Assembly (NCBI RefSeq): GCF_900106525.1 | Contig: NZ_FNOG01000003.1 | Span: 631,987 to 695,986, forward strand | Length of the DNA stretch: 64,000 nucleotides | Reading direction: 5' to 3' | Origin: Lysobacter enzymogenes | GTDB lineage: Bacteria; Pseudomonadota; Gammaproteobacteria; Xanthomonadales; Xanthomonadaceae | In this document: positions 8,853 through 17,766 of the stretch, piece after piece | How positions within the stretch are numbered: position 1 is the stretch's first letter | Layout of the letters: the number at the start of each line of letters is the position of its first letter | The notes under the pieces: model-generated | Seen by the model: only the letters and a program-made list of their open reading frames with translations | What the model was told of the DNA's origin: nothing | The model's database searches: none | Translations under genes and position numbers: made by a program

Positions 8853-9881
8853 TCAGTCGAGCCGGTAGCGCTCCGGCAGGCTGCGCGCCGCGGCGGCGTA
8901 CTGGCGGCGCGCGTAGTCCAGTTGCCCTGGATAAGCCGCCTCGGCGGACAGGGCGAGCGCCCACTGTTCCAGCCGGCCGCGGCCGAGCAGGCCGCGCAGC
9001 GCGGCGAGGAAGGCGTCGCGACGCGCGTCGTCGATGAAGCCCTGCGCGCGCTGGCCGGCTGCGTGCTCGCGATCCTCGCGCTTGAGCGTATGGCTGTTTT
9101 CCCAGACCGCCGGGTTCGGTTCGTCCAAGGTATCCGGCCGCCATTCGCTCGGTTCGTCCGCATCCAGTTCGTCCGGATACGCCCCGTCCAGGATCATCGG
9201 CGCGGCCGCATGCAGCCAGGTCACCCACGCCGCGCGCCAATACGGATCGTCGATGGCGAGCGCCGAGGCCAACCATCCCGACAGTTGCGCCGGTTCCAGC
9301 AATTTCAGCGCCAGCGTGCAGGAGGCGGAGAAGGCGCCGGCGGGATCGATCATGTCGCCGTGGATCGTGCCGGCGCTGAACGGCAGGCACCAGGCGTCTG
9401 CGCGCATGCGCGTGCCTTGCCAAATCGAAGGCACGAACATCGCGCGGCCCAGCGTGTCGAGCAGGTCGCGCGGCACGTTCGGCGGCAGATACGCCAATGC
9501 CGGTCGTTCTAGATTCATCAGCGCCGCGGTGACCAGCGCCGGATGCAGATGATGGACGTAGCTGCCGGATCCAGGGTCAAGCAATTCCAGCGCTCGTGGC
9601 AACAAGAACGCGCACCACAATTGCCATTCGCGCCGCGGCCCGAAATTGACGGTGCCGGAAGTTAGTTCGAACAGCGCGTTGCTCAGATCCAGCGCAGGCC
9701 ATTGACGTGGGTCATCGTGCATCAGCGACACGAAGCGAGCGCGTTCCTCGCCCATGAACCAAGCCTCGCCCATCGCCCGCTTGGGCAGGCGGGTCAGCGC
9801 TCGCAGGCGCCGCAGCGCCTGCGGGTCCGGGCCTGCGCCCGGCGTCCAGAAATAGGCCGGAGAGGTCGCGGTGTCGGTCAT
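8853..9881 (-). CDS. Unrecognised protein, 342 aa
   Basis: I do not recognise a family. The protein is soluble-looking, rich in Trp, Leu and acidic residues, without signal peptide, Cys clusters or nucleotide-binding motifs. Notable segments are PALDLSNALFELTSGTVNF and YWRAAWVTWLHAAAPMILDG. Codon use resembles its neighbours and the frame is uninterrupted. It precedes the GH19-like gene on the same strand, so an accessory or protective partner role is conceivable, but nothing in the sequence proves it. Confidence 0.7.
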   Translation of the reverse strand: MTDTATSPAYFWTPGAGPDPQALRRLRALTRLPKRAMGEAWFMGEERARFVSLMHDDPRQWPALDLSNALFELTSGTVNFGPRREWQLWCAFLLPRALELLDPGSGSYVHHLHPALVTAALMNLERPALAYLPPNVPRDLLDTLGRAMFVPSIWQGTRMRADAWCLPFSAGTIHGDMIDPAGAFSASCTLALKLLEPAQLSGWLASALAIDDPYWRAAWVTWLHAAAPMILDGAYPDELDADEPSEWRPDTLDEPNPAVWENSHTLKREDREHAAGQRAQGFIDDARRDAFLAALRGLLGRGRLEQWALALSAEAAYPGQLDYARRQYAAAARSLPERYRLD

Positions 9882-9910
9882 GACTGCATCCTTGCAGCCG
9901 CGGCGGCGAA

Positions 9911-10561
9911 TCAGGCGCCGCGCGCCGGCCAGGCGTTGACGATCTTGCAGAACAGCTCGGCCGTGCGGTTGGTGTCGTACACCGCCGAATGCGCTTCCTC
10001 GCCGTTCCAGACGAAGCCTGCGGCCTGCACCGCGCGCGCCAGCACGGTCTGGCCGTAGGCGACGCCGGCCAGGGTCACGGTGTCGAACACGCTGAAGGGA
10101 TGGAACGGGTTGCGCTTGTGGCCGCTGCGCGCGACCGCGGCGTTGAGGAAGTTGAGGTCGAAGTGGGCGTTGTGGCCGACCAGGATCGCGCGCTGGCAGC
10201 CGTGGCGCTTGACCGCTTCGCGCACCGGCGCGAACACCGCTTCCAGCGCCTGCCGCTCGGGCTTGGCGTCGCGGAAGGGGTGATCGATGTCGATGCCGGT
10301 GACTTCCAGCGACTTGGGGTCGATCAGGGTGCCGGCGGCGGGCACCACGTGCGAACTGGCGACCTCGCCGGGGACCAGGAGGCCGTCGGCGTCGAGCTCG
10401 ATCGGCTGCACGGCGATTTCGAGCAGGGCGTGCTTGTTCCAGTCGAAGCCGCCGGTTTCCACGTCCACGACCACCGGCAGGTAGCCGCGGAAGCGGGTGG
10501 CTAGGGTGGCGGGGACGGGCGCGGCGGAGGCGGCGCTGGGGGCGGGGCCGGGGTCGATCAT
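9911..10561 (-). CDS. rnt: Ribonuclease T
   Basis: 216 aa DEDDh-type 3'-5' exonuclease that trims the 3' ends of tRNA and other stable RNAs. Exo motifs are [12 protein letters not shown] (Asp, Glu), [12 protein letters not shown] (Asp) and [14 protein letters not shown] (His and Asp five apart). The ATG at 10561 (MIDPGPAPS) is preferred; the first 30 residues are Ala/Pro-rich. The adjacent small genes are not related in function. Confidence 0.94.
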   Translation of the reverse strand: MIDPGPAPSAASAAPVPATLATRFRGYLPVVVDVETGGFDWNKHALLEIAVQPIELDADGLLVPGEVASSHVVPAAGTLIDPKSLEVTGIDIDHPFRDAKPERQALEAVFAPVREAVKRHGCQRAILVGHNAHFDLNFLNAAVARSGHKRNPFHPFSVFDTVTLAGVAYGQTVLARAVQAAGFVWNGEEAHSAVYDTNRTAELFCKIVNAWPARGA

Positions 10562-10616
10562 GGCGGGAAGCCTAGCAAATCGGGGCTCGCCGGTCGCTGG
10601 ATGGCGCGGTTGCGCT

Positions 10617-10720
10617 GTGTGGGAGTGGCGCGAGGCGCGGCTGCGACAGCGCAACTACGCCGGAACCTGCGCCACAGTTGCGTTGTCGCGGTCGCGGCTC
10701 GCGCCGCTCCTACAGGGGCT
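10617..10720. repeat. Family I REP doublet, degenerate palindrome
   Basis: A left arm (about 10617-10658) and a right arm (10674-10716) form an imperfect hairpin of about 40 bp. It has the same inner tip as the perfect copy at 33342-33444: a CGACA-N-CGCAACT segment facing its complement. It lies between hvfC and rnt. Confidence 0.75.
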
Positions 10721-10725
10721 TCGGG

Positions 10726-11478
10726 TTAGAAATACACCACGCCGGTGGCGCGCATCTGCCGCAGCAAGGCGGCGCCCATGTCCAGGAACGTGGCTTCGTC
10801 GTCGCTGCCGGCTTCGGCCGCCAGTGCGCGCAGTTGCTCGCGGGCGATCAGTTGCGGCGACTCTTCCAGCCGTTGCAGCAGGCGATAGGCCAGCGGGCTC
10901 AGTTCGGAAAAGCGCACCTCGCCGTCGGCCTCGCGCCGCAGCAGCAGCAAGGTCGGCGTCGGCGGCGGTTGCGCGGGCTGGAAGTCCGGGCCGAGCCGGT
11001 GCACCGGCCAGGCGTAGGCCAGCGGCCAGGCCAGCGGCGACAGGCGCGGCACGTGTTCGAGCAGGCCGGCGTCGCCGATGCCGGCGTCGTCGCGCGCGGC
11101 GGAGGCTTCGCTGAGCTGCAGCGCCAGCTCGACCCATTCGTAATGCGCCAGCTCCAGCAGGAACGGCGGGTCGAGCGCGTCGAGATTCTGCAGGTAGCGC
11201 TGGAACTCGCGCGCGATCTCGGCGAACAGCGGCGTGTGGCAGCGATGGTCGCGGTAGAAATCGCGTACCAACCGCTCCCAGCGTTCCTCGCCGAGAATGC
11301 TTTCGATGACCGGAAAATTGCCCGACAACAGGCTGGCGATGTTGTTGAACAGCAGGTCGCGGTAAATGCTCAGGCGGCGATCTTCGATGCCGGCCGGCGC
11401 AGGGCTGGCGGACGGATCGCGCAAGTGTCGGGTCAGTTCGAACTGTTGCGCGCGCAGGCGCGAGGAGGCGTCGTTCAT
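10726..11478 (-). CDS. hvfC: HvfC/BufC-type MNIO partner protein (DUF2063)
   Basis: 250 aa. The N-terminal DUF2063 domain (about 5-105) reads RLSIYRDLLFNNIASLLSGN, typical of the partner proteins that deliver precursor peptides to DUF692 enzymes. The C-terminal half contains LSPLAYRLLQRLEE, a winged-helix-like segment also seen in the family. Its start lies four bases after the hvfB stop and it is the last gene of the putative operon. In studied systems HvfC/BufC and HvfB/BufB act as a heterodimer; that is family knowledge. Confidence 0.9.
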   Translation of the reverse strand: MNDASSRLRAQQFELTRHLRDPSASPAPAGIEDRRLSIYRDLLFNNIASLLSGNFPVIESILGEERWERLVRDFYRDHRCHTPLFAEIAREFQRYLQNLDALDPPFLLELAHYEWVELALQLSEASAARDDAGIGDAGLLEHVPRLSPLAWPLAYAWPVHRLGPDFQPAQPPPTPTLLLLRREADGEVRFSELSPLAYRLLQRLEESPQLIAREQLRALAAEAGSDDEATFLDMGAALLRQMRATGVVYF

Positions 11479-11482
11479 CGGC

Positions 11483-12367
11483 TCAGGCGTGGGCGCGGCG
11501 GGCGGAGTCGCGCGCGGCCGGCGCGGCGGATTCGCGCAGGATGCGGCGCACCAGGCCCAGTTCGTCGACCAGTTCGGCGTAGGGCGGGAAATTGAAGTCG
11601 CGTTCCAGCAGGGTCGGGCGCGGCCCGAACAGGCGGTAGGCGTCGGCCAACAGATCCCAGACTTCGCGCTTGACCGGCGCGCCGTGGGTGTCGACCTTCA
11701 GATCGTCGGCCTCGTCGTAATGGCCGGCGACGTGCAGATAGGCGATGCGCTCGTGCGGCATCGCGCGGATGAATTCCAGCGCGTCGTAGCGGTGGTTGAT
11801 CGAGTTGACGTAGACGTTGTTGACGTCCAGCAGCAGGTCGCAATCGGCCTCGGCCAGCACCGCGCGGGTGAACTCGATCTCGCTCATTTCCTGGTGCGGC
11901 GCGGCGTAGTAGGAGGCGTTCTCCACCGCGATGCGGCGGCCGACGATGTCCTGGGTGCGGCGGATGCGCGCGGCGACGTGGTGCACGGCTTCCTCGGTGA
12001 ACGGAATCGGCAACAGGTCGTAGAGGTGGCCGTCGTCGCTGCAATAGCTCAGGTGTTCGCTGTAGCAGGCCACGGCGTGTTCGTCGAGGAAGCGGCGCAC
12101 GCGGCCGAGGAATGTCTCGTCCAGCGCAGCGGTGCCGCCCAGCGACAGCGACAGGCCGTGGCAGACCAGCGGATAGCGCGCGGACAGCTCGCGCAGTTGC
12201 TCGCCGTAGCGTCCGCCGACGCCGATCCAGTTTTCCGGCGCGAGTTCGAGGAAATCGAAATCGCGCGCGGCGCCGGGCGCGTGCGGCGCGGACTGCAGCG
12301 GGCCCAGCAGGGCCCGCCGCAGGCCGAGGCCGACGGCATCCGGAGTCAGCGAATGCGTGCGGTCCAC
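11483..12367 (-). CDS. hvfB: HvfB/BufB multinuclear iron oxidase (DUF692, MNIO)
   Basis: 294 aa TIM-barrel MNIO enzyme. Metal-site segments of the DUF692 family are visible: [70 protein letters not shown] and LLERDFNFP. HvfB/BufB proteins use a multi-iron centre and O2 to convert Cys of the HvfA/BufA peptide into heterocyclic, copper-binding groups. Order sigma-hvfA-hvfB-hvfC with gaps of 215, 13 and 4 bases supports one functional unit. Confidence 0.94.
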   Translation of the reverse strand: MDRTHSLTPDAVGLGLRRALLGPLQSAPHAPGAARDFDFLELAPENWIGVGGRYGEQLRELSARYPLVCHGLSLSLGGTAALDETFLGRVRRFLDEHAVACYSEHLSYCSDDGHLYDLLPIPFTEEAVHHVAARIRRTQDIVGRRIAVENASYYAAPHQEMSEIEFTRAVLAEADCDLLLDVNNVYVNSINHRYDALEFIRAMPHERIAYLHVAGHYDEADDLKVDTHGAPVKREVWDLLADAYRLFGPRPTLLERDFNFPPYAELVDELGLVRRILRESAAPAARDSARRAHA

Positions 12368-12380
12368 GGTGGTGCCGCGA

Positions 12381-12782
12381 TTACATCGAACCGCCGCACT
12401 TGCCCTCGCCGCACTTGCCTTCGCCCGCCTTCTTGGCGGCCGGGGCAGCGCCCTTCTTGTCGGCGCCGCACTTGCCCTCGCCAGTCTTCTTGTCGGCGCC
12501 GCACTTGCCTTCGCCGCACTTGCCTTCGGCGTGCTTCTTCTTGTCCGCGCCGCACTTGCCCTCGGCTTTCTTCTTGTCGGCGCCGCAGCTGCCTTCGGCC
12601 TTCTTGGCCGCGTCGGTGGCCTTGGCGTCGGCGGCCTTCTCGGCGGTCTGCGCCTGCTGGGCGCCGAGCAGGTAGCCCTGCGACAGGTCGCTCATCGCGA
12701 ACGCGGAGGACGACAGGCTCAGGCCGCCGAGCAGGGTGGCGCTCAGCGCGAGGGCGATGGGCTTGTTGATTTGCTTGGACAT
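12381..12782 (-). CDS. hvfA: HvfA/BufA-type bufferin precursor peptide
   Basis: 133 aa. A Sec signal peptide (about 1-29, cleavage after SSAFA) is followed by a short conserved part ([14 protein letters not shown]) and a Lys/Ala-rich tail bearing seven Cys, six in EGKCG and one in EGSCG. EGKCG Cys are the residues that MNIO enzymes modify in HvfA/bufferin peptides, giving exported copper-chelating products. Translation starts at the ATG 12782 behind AGGAGAGAACCC. Some motifs are back-to-back ([10 protein letters not shown], twice), others separated by ADKK spacers. Confidence 0.93.
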   Translation of the reverse strand: MSKQINKPIALALSATLLGGLSLSSSAFAMSDLSQGYLLGAQQAQTAEKAADAKATDAAKKAEGSCGADKKKAEGKCGADKKKHAEGKCGEGKCGADKKTGEGKCGADKKGAAPAAKKAGEGKCGEGKCGGSM

Positions 12783-12997
12783 GGGTTCTCTCCTGGTGGC
12801 GACGGGCGGGTGCTCCGCCGGTGTTGGTAGACGGGCAGGACCCGCCGGGAAACGCGATTGGTGCGCAGCTTAGATCGATTGCGGGTTAGTGCGGGGTGAC
12901 ATCCGTAACGGCCTGGACAGTTGCCGGGCCTGGGCGGCGGTGCGCGCAGGATGGCTACTGGACGGGAATACGGCGGGGGCCGCGGCGCGGATGCAGC

Positions 12998-13513
12998 TCA
13001 CGGCGACAGATATTCGCGGGCCAGCACCCGGGCGCGGTGCAGGCGCGATTTGACCGCCTCGCGGCTCAGGCTCAGCTCCTCGCCGATCTCGGCCACGGTC
13101 AGGCCTTCCAGGTCGCGCAGCAGGATGATCTGGCGGTAGTGCGCGGGCAGCGACTCCAGGGCGACGGCGACATCGTGGCGCCATTCGGCCGGTTCGGGGG
13201 TGACCACCGGTGCGATCTCGTCGGTGATCGGCTGGCCGCTGAGCAGGCGCCGGCCGCGCTTGAGCCGGTTGCACTCGCGCTTGACGATGCGGAAGGTCCA
13301 GGAGACGAAGCACTCGAGCACGCGCAGGTCGCGCAGCTTGCGCGAAACCGCGATCAGGCTTTCCTGCACCGCGTCCTCGATGTCGTTGATGACGCAGTGG
13401 AATTCGGCGTAGCGGCGCAGGTCCTGGCGCGAGTGCCGCAGCACCCGTTCCAGGGCGGCCGTGTCGCCCGCGCGGGCGGCGGCCAGATCGCCATTGGCCA
13501 GTAACGGCGTCAT
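12998..13513 (-). CDS. ECF RNA polymerase sigma factor upstream of hvfABC
   Basis: 171 aa with only sigma regions 2 (DIEDAVQESLIAVSRKL) and 4 (LTVAEIGEELSLSREAVKSR). The ATG at 13513 (MTPLLANGD) behind GAGGAAC is chosen over an upstream ATG at 13570. It precedes hvfA by 215 bases on the same strand. Bufferin operons are often controlled by linked ECF sigma factors, commonly with an anti-sigma gene; none is visible here, so how it is held inactive is unclear. Role in hvf control is inferred from position. Confidence 0.88.
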   Translation of the reverse strand: MTPLLANGDLAAARAGDTAALERVLRHSRQDLRRYAEFHCVINDIEDAVQESLIAVSRKLRDLRVLECFVSWTFRIVKRECNRLKRGRRLLSGQPITDEIAPVVTPEPAEWRHDVAVALESLPAHYRQIILLRDLEGLTVAEIGEELSLSREAVKSRLHRARVLAREYLSP

Positions 13514-13892
13514 GTCGGGGCGGTTCCTCTCTTGGTCCGTGAAAATACACCCGGCGAAGGGTGCGGGCATGGATCAAGAGGGGGCTGGGGCGCGCACGGA
13601 TTCGCGCCGGGGCCTTGCTACGGCGGCAAGGTTTACCGGGTGTTCAGCGCGGCGGCGCGGTGGAAACGATTGCAGGCGGATCCGGCGATGGCGGCGCGGA
13701 CGTTGCCGCCGACGGACGGCGCGGCAGTCCCGGCCGCATGCTGCGGCGCAGCGCGAGGCCGGCGCGCGCGGCCAAGTGACGGCGAGGTGACGGCCCTGCG
13801 AAACGGCGCCGGCGGCGCAAACGAAACGGCCCGCCGCGATGCCGCGGCGGGCCGGACTCAGCGGGACGGCGGGCGCGCGCGGCGCCCGGCGC
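13514..13892. other. Intergenic region between sigma factor and phoU
   Basis: 379 bases that contain the phoU terminator hairpin near 13821-13853 and otherwise no recognisable feature. Frames across it are low-complexity and unlike genes. Confidence 0.45.
13828..13853 (-). terminator. Probable phoU/pst operon terminator
   Basis: Perfect 11-bp GC stem (13828-13838 with 13843-13853, loop ATGC), followed on the minus strand by GTTTCG. The T tract is short, so termination strength is uncertain. Confidence 0.65.
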
Positions 13893-14603
13893 TCACACCG
13901 ACGCGGTGGTGTTGGTGGTGTCGCGCTTCTCGCGCGGCGGCAGCGGCTCGTCGCCCTTGACCAGGAACCACACGTTCTCGGCGATGTTGGTGGCGTGGTC
14001 GCCGACGCGCTCGATGTTCTTGGCCATGAACAGCAGATGGGTGCAGGCGGTGATGCTGCGCGCGTCTTCCATCATGTAGGTCAGCAGCTCGCGGAACAGG
14101 CCGGTGTAGGCGGTGTCGACCTCGGCGTCGCGGTCGCGCACCCGCTGCGCCAGTTCGATGTCGTTGTCGCGGTAGGCCACCAGCACATCGCGCAGCTGCT
14201 TGACTGCCAGCGTGCCCAGCGCGTGCAGGCCGGCCACGTGCGGCAGTGGCGGCGACAGGTTCAGCGCGGTCGAGCGCTTGGCCACGTTGGCGGCGTAGTC
14301 GCCGACGCGCTCGATGTCGGAGGCGATGCGGATCGCGGCCAGGATCTCGCGCAGGTCGCGCGCCATCGGCCCGCGCAGCGCCAGCTTCATCACGTCGTGG
14401 CTGATCTCCTGCTCCAGCGCGTCGATCGCCTCGTCGTTGGCGATGATGCGCTCGGCGGCCTTGTCGTCGCGGCGCTGGACCACGTCGAGCGCGGATTCCA
14501 GTTGCGCGGCGGCGATCTCGCCCATGCGCAGGGTTTCGTCGAGCAGGCGGCGCTGCTCGTCGTCGTAGCTTTTGACGATGTGGTCGTGCATCTGGTTGCT
14601 CAT
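13893..14603 (-). CDS. phoU: Phosphate uptake regulator PhoU
   Basis: 236 aa. Two three-helix PhoU repeats each carry the metal-binding motif: SDIERVGDYAANVAK and KNIERVGDHATNIAE. PhoU links the Pst transporter to the PhoR/PhoB two-component system and represses the Pho regulon when phosphate is ample. It is the last gene of the pst operon, separated from pstB by a 136-base gap that contains a repeat, which may lower or separate its expression. Confidence 0.96.
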   Translation of the reverse strand: MSNQMHDHIVKSYDDEQRRLLDETLRMGEIAAAQLESALDVVQRRDDKAAERIIANDEAIDALEQEISHDVMKLALRGPMARDLREILAAIRIASDIERVGDYAANVAKRSTALNLSPPLPHVAGLHALGTLAVKQLRDVLVAYRDNDIELAQRVRDRDAEVDTAYTGLFRELLTYMMEDARSITACTHLLFMAKNIERVGDHATNIAENVWFLVKGDEPLPPREKRDTTNTTASV

Positions 14604-14627
14604 GAGTGGTGTCCTGATTGCGTTTTT

Positions 14628-14725
14628 CCTTCTCCCGCTGGCGGGAGAAGGTGCCCGCAGGGCGGATGAGGGCGCGCGGCGACGTCGCCCTCACCCCAAC
14701 CCCTCTCCCGCGGGCGGGAGAGGGG
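14628..14725. repeat. Family IV paired hairpins (CTCTCCCGC type)
   Basis: Two short palindromes, 14628-14651 (CCTTCTCCCGC stem) and 14701-14725 (CCCTCTCCCGC stem), flank about 50 bases. This pair lies in the pstB-phoU gap and could act as an attenuating or stabilising structure. Confidence 0.6.
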
Positions 14726-14739
14726 CTCGTAGGGATGGC

Positions 14740-15609
14740 TCAGCCAAAGCGACCGGTGATGTAGTCCTCGGTCTGCTGCTTGGTCGGCTTGGAGAAGATC
14801 TGCTCGGTCGGCCCGTGTTCGATCAGGTCGCCCAGGTACATGAAGGCGGTGAAGTCGGACACGCGCGCGGCCTGCTGCATGTTGTGGGTCACGATGGCGA
14901 TCGTGTAGTCCTTCTTGAGCTCTTCGACCAACTGCTCGATGCGGCTGGTGGAGATCGGGTCCAGCGCCGAGGTCGGCTCGTCGAGCAGCAGCACCGAGGG
15001 CTTGAGCGCCACCGCGCGGGCGATGCACAGACGCTGCTGCTGGCCGCCGGACAGGCCTAGCGCGCTCTGGCCGAGCTTGTCCTTGACCTCGTCCCACAGC
15101 GCGCCCTGGCGCAGCGCGTGCTCAACCCGGTCGTTCATTTCCGACTTCGACAGCTTCTCGTGGTGGCGGATGCCGTAGGCCACGTTCTCGAAGATGGTCA
15201 TCGGGAACGGCACCGGCTTTTGGAACACCATGCCGACCTTGCTGCGCAGGCGGTTCATCGGGTACTTCGGGTCGAGGATGTTGTCCCCGTCCAGCAGCAC
15301 CTGGCCGCGCGCCTCCAGCTTCGGGTACAGCGCGTAGATGCGGTTGAAGATGCGCAGCAGGGTCGACTTGCCGCAGCCCGACGGGCCGATCAGCGCGGTG
15401 ACCTGCTTTTCCGGGATTTCCAGGTTGATCGACTTGAGCGCGTGGAACTTGTCGTAATAGAAATTCAGATCGCGCGCGGCCAGCTTGACCGGGTTGGCGC
15501 CGACCGCTTCGCGGCCGGGCGTGGCGACGGACAGGCGTGCGTCGGACGAACGAGCGTCATTCATAACCGGGTTCCGGGCGTCAGCGGGAGTGTTGGAGAG
15601 GTCAGTCAT
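14740..15609 (-). CDS. pstB: Phosphate ABC transporter ATP-binding protein PstB
   Basis: 289 aa. Walker [11 protein letters not shown]-loop region VFQKPVPFP, signature [14 protein letters not shown], Walker [13 protein letters not shown] and switch His in IVTHNMQQA are all present. The first about 40 residues are a poorly conserved extension; internal ATGs (for example MNDARSSD) are alternative starts. The ATG at 15609 overlaps the pstA stop by eight bases, showing translational coupling. Confidence 0.97.
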   Translation of the reverse strand: MTDLSNTPADARNPVMNDARSSDARLSVATPGREAVGANPVKLAARDLNFYYDKFHALKSINLEIPEKQVTALIGPSGCGKSTLLRIFNRIYALYPKLEARGQVLLDGDNILDPKYPMNRLRSKVGMVFQKPVPFPMTIFENVAYGIRHHEKLSKSEMNDRVEHALRQGALWDEVKDKLGQSALGLSGGQQQRLCIARAVALKPSVLLLDEPTSALDPISTSRIEQLVEELKKDYTIAIVTHNMQQAARVSDFTAFMYLGDLIEHGPTEQIFSKPTKQQTEDYITGRFG

Positions 15610-16507
15610 TGGAAATCCGATTGCGCAGCACCAGCGCGCGCGCGAGCAGGCTTACGACGAGGACGAAGAAGGTCAGCACCAGCGCGCCGGCCCAGGCCAG
15701 GGTCTGCCAGGTTTCGTAGGGGCTGCCGGCGAACTGGTTCATCACCACCGGCACGCTCGCCATCGGCTGCAGCACGTTGTGGCTCCAGTACTGGTTGCCG
15801 AAGGCGGTGAACAGCAACGGCGCGGTTTCGCCGCTGATGCGCGCCAGCGCCAGCAGCACGCCGGTGACGATGCCGGCCGAAGCGCTGCGGTACAGCACCT
15901 GCATGATCACCTTCCACTGCGGCACGCCCAGCGACAGCGCCGCTTCGCGCATCTGCGGCGGGACCAGGCGCAGCATCTCGTCGGTGGTGCGCACCACCAC
16001 CGGCAGCACGATGAAGGCCAGGGCGATCGCGCCGGCGAGCGCGGAGAAGTTGCCGCCGGTCTGCATCACCACCAGGGTGTAGACGAACAGGCCCAGCACG
16101 ATCGACGGCGCCGACAGCAGGATGTCGTTGACGAAGCGCACCACCGTGCCCATCTTGCGCCCGGCGCCGTACTCGGCCAGCCAGGTGCCGGCGGCGATGC
16201 CGAGCGGGGTGCCGATGACGATGGCGATCAAGCACATCACCGCGCTGCCGAAGAAGGCGTTGAGCAGGCCGCCTTCCTGCATCGGCGGCGGCGTGTTCTG
16301 GGTGAACAGCGCCAGGTTGATGCCGCCGATGCCCTTGGAGATCAGGGTGTAGAGGATCCAGCCGAGGAAGAACAGGCCGAACAGCGCGGCGCCGCAGGCC
16401 AGCAGCACCGAGACGGCGTTGACTACGCGGCGGCGGCGGTACAGCGAATCGGCGGTGCGATGGCGCGCGGCTTCGGCCGCGTCGTGCTTGCTGGCGACGG
16501 CGCTCAT
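15602..16507 (-). CDS. pstA: Phosphate ABC transporter permease PstA
   Basis: 301 aa inner-membrane permease with six predicted helices and the coupling motif region [19 protein letters not shown]. Its ATG overlaps the pstC stop codon by one base (TGATG), so the start is well fixed, and it overlaps pstB by eight bases. With PstC it forms the phosphate channel energised by PstB. Confidence 0.96.
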   Translation of the reverse strand: MSAVASKHDAAEAARHRTADSLYRRRRVVNAVSVLLACGAALFGLFFLGWILYTLISKGIGGINLALFTQNTPPPMQEGGLLNAFFGSAVMCLIAIVIGTPLGIAAGTWLAEYGAGRKMGTVVRFVNDILLSAPSIVLGLFVYTLVVMQTGGNFSALAGAIALAFIVLPVVVRTTDEMLRLVPPQMREAALSLGVPQWKVIMQVLYRSASAGIVTGVLLALARISGETAPLLFTAFGNQYWSHNVLQPMASVPVVMNQFAGSPYETWQTLAWAGALVLTFFVLVVSLLARALVLRNRISND

Positions 16508-17478
16508 CAGTTGCCCTCCTTGCGCGCGAGTTGCATCAGCATCAGCCGCGCTGCGGCCAACACCACGAAGGTCACGATGAACAACACGAAGCCGAGCAGC
16601 AGCAGGGCCGAGCGGTAGGTCTCGGTGGCCTCGCCGAAGTCGTTGGCGATCAGCGCGGCGATGGTGGTGCCCGGCTCCAGCAGCGAAGCGGAGAAGTTCA
16701 CCGAGTTGCCGATCACGAAGGCCACCGCCATGGTCTCGCCGAGCGCGCGGCCCAGGCCGAGGAAGATGCCGCCGATGACCGCCGAGCGGGTGTAGGGCAG
16801 GACGATGTCCCAGCTGACTTCCCACTTGGTCGAGCCCAGCGCGTAGGCCGATTCCTTGAGCCGGGTGGGCACGGTCAGGAACACTTCGCGCATCACCGAG
16901 GAGATGAAGGGAATGACCATGATCGCCAGGACGATGCCGGCGGTGAGCATGCCGATGCCCAGCGGCGGGCCCTGGAACAGCGCGCCGATCACCGGCCAGG
17001 TGCCGACGTTGTCGTTGAGCCAGGGCGTGACGTATTCGGTCATCACCGGCACCAGCACGAACAGGCCCCACATGCCGTAGATGATCGAGGGGATGCCGGC
17101 GAGCAGTTCGATCGCGGTGCCGATCGGGCCGCGCGCCCAGCGCGGCGCGACCTCGGTGAGGAAGAAGGCGATGCCGAAGCTCACCGGCACGGCGATGACC
17201 ATGGCGATCAGCGCGGTGACGATGGTGCCGTAGATCGGCACCAGCGCGCCGTAGTGGTTTTCGACCGGGTTCCACTGCGCGGTGATGAAGAAGTCGATGC
17301 CTTCTTCTTCCAGCACGTGGCGGCCGCCCCACAGCATCGACAGCGCAGCGCTGGCCAGGGCGATCAGGACGAAGACGACGGTGGCGGTGAGGACGTAGCG
17401 GAACAGCCGATCCTGGCGCGCGTCCTTGACGTCGCGGGCGGAGGGGCCGGTCTGAGCGGGTAGGGCGGTCGCGTTCAT
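16507..17478 (-). CDS. pstC: Phosphate ABC transporter permease PstC
   Basis: 323 aa permease with an N-terminal cytoplasmic segment, six or more helices and the typical AGIPSIIYGMWGLFVL and GRALGETMAVAFVIGNS stretches. First of the pstCAB block; 288 bases containing a repeat separate it from pstS upstream. Confidence 0.96.
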   Translation of the reverse strand: MNATALPAQTGPSARDVKDARQDRLFRYVLTATVVFVLIALASAALSMLWGGRHVLEEEGIDFFITAQWNPVENHYGALVPIYGTIVTALIAMVIAVPVSFGIAFFLTEVAPRWARGPIGTAIELLAGIPSIIYGMWGLFVLVPVMTEYVTPWLNDNVGTWPVIGALFQGPPLGIGMLTAGIVLAIMVIPFISSVMREVFLTVPTRLKESAYALGSTKWEVSWDIVLPYTRSAVIGGIFLGLGRALGETMAVAFVIGNSVNFSASLLEPGTTIAALIANDFGEATETYRSALLLLGFVLFIVTFVVLAAARLMLMQLARKEGN

Positions 17479-17617
17479 TTGCGAAGGATGTCCGGCGGGG
17501 CCACGCGTGGGAGGGGAGCTGGCTGTCGGGTGGTGCGTTGGTCGTGGTGCGATCGGCTTCGGCTTAGCGTTGTATGTCGAAGCCGGTGAACCGTCAGGCG
17601 CTGCGTTTGTTACCTGC

Positions 17618-17723
17618 CGTCATCCCCGCGAACGCGGGGATCCAGGGCTTTATCGCGACGTGGCGCTCAAGGTAGGAGGCCACGCGCTGAAGGCTCTGGA
17701 TCCCCGCTTTCGCGGGGATGACG
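17618..17723. repeat. Family III inverted pair (GTCATCCCCGCGAA type)
   Basis: Copies at 17618-17644 and 17697-17723 face each other in the pstS-pstC gap. Each contains its own small palindrome (CCCCGCGAACGCGGGG). Such a structure after pstS could protect the upstream message and help produce more binding protein than permease. Confidence 0.75.
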
Positions 17724-17766
17724 TTCTGACAAAGCCGCGCCCGCGGTGCGGGCGCGGGTCAGAACG

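Noticed and set aside
12357-12830. Plus-strand frame opposite hvfA
   Set aside because: The minus-strand frame has a signal peptide, EGKCG motifs, and hvfB/hvfC downstream.
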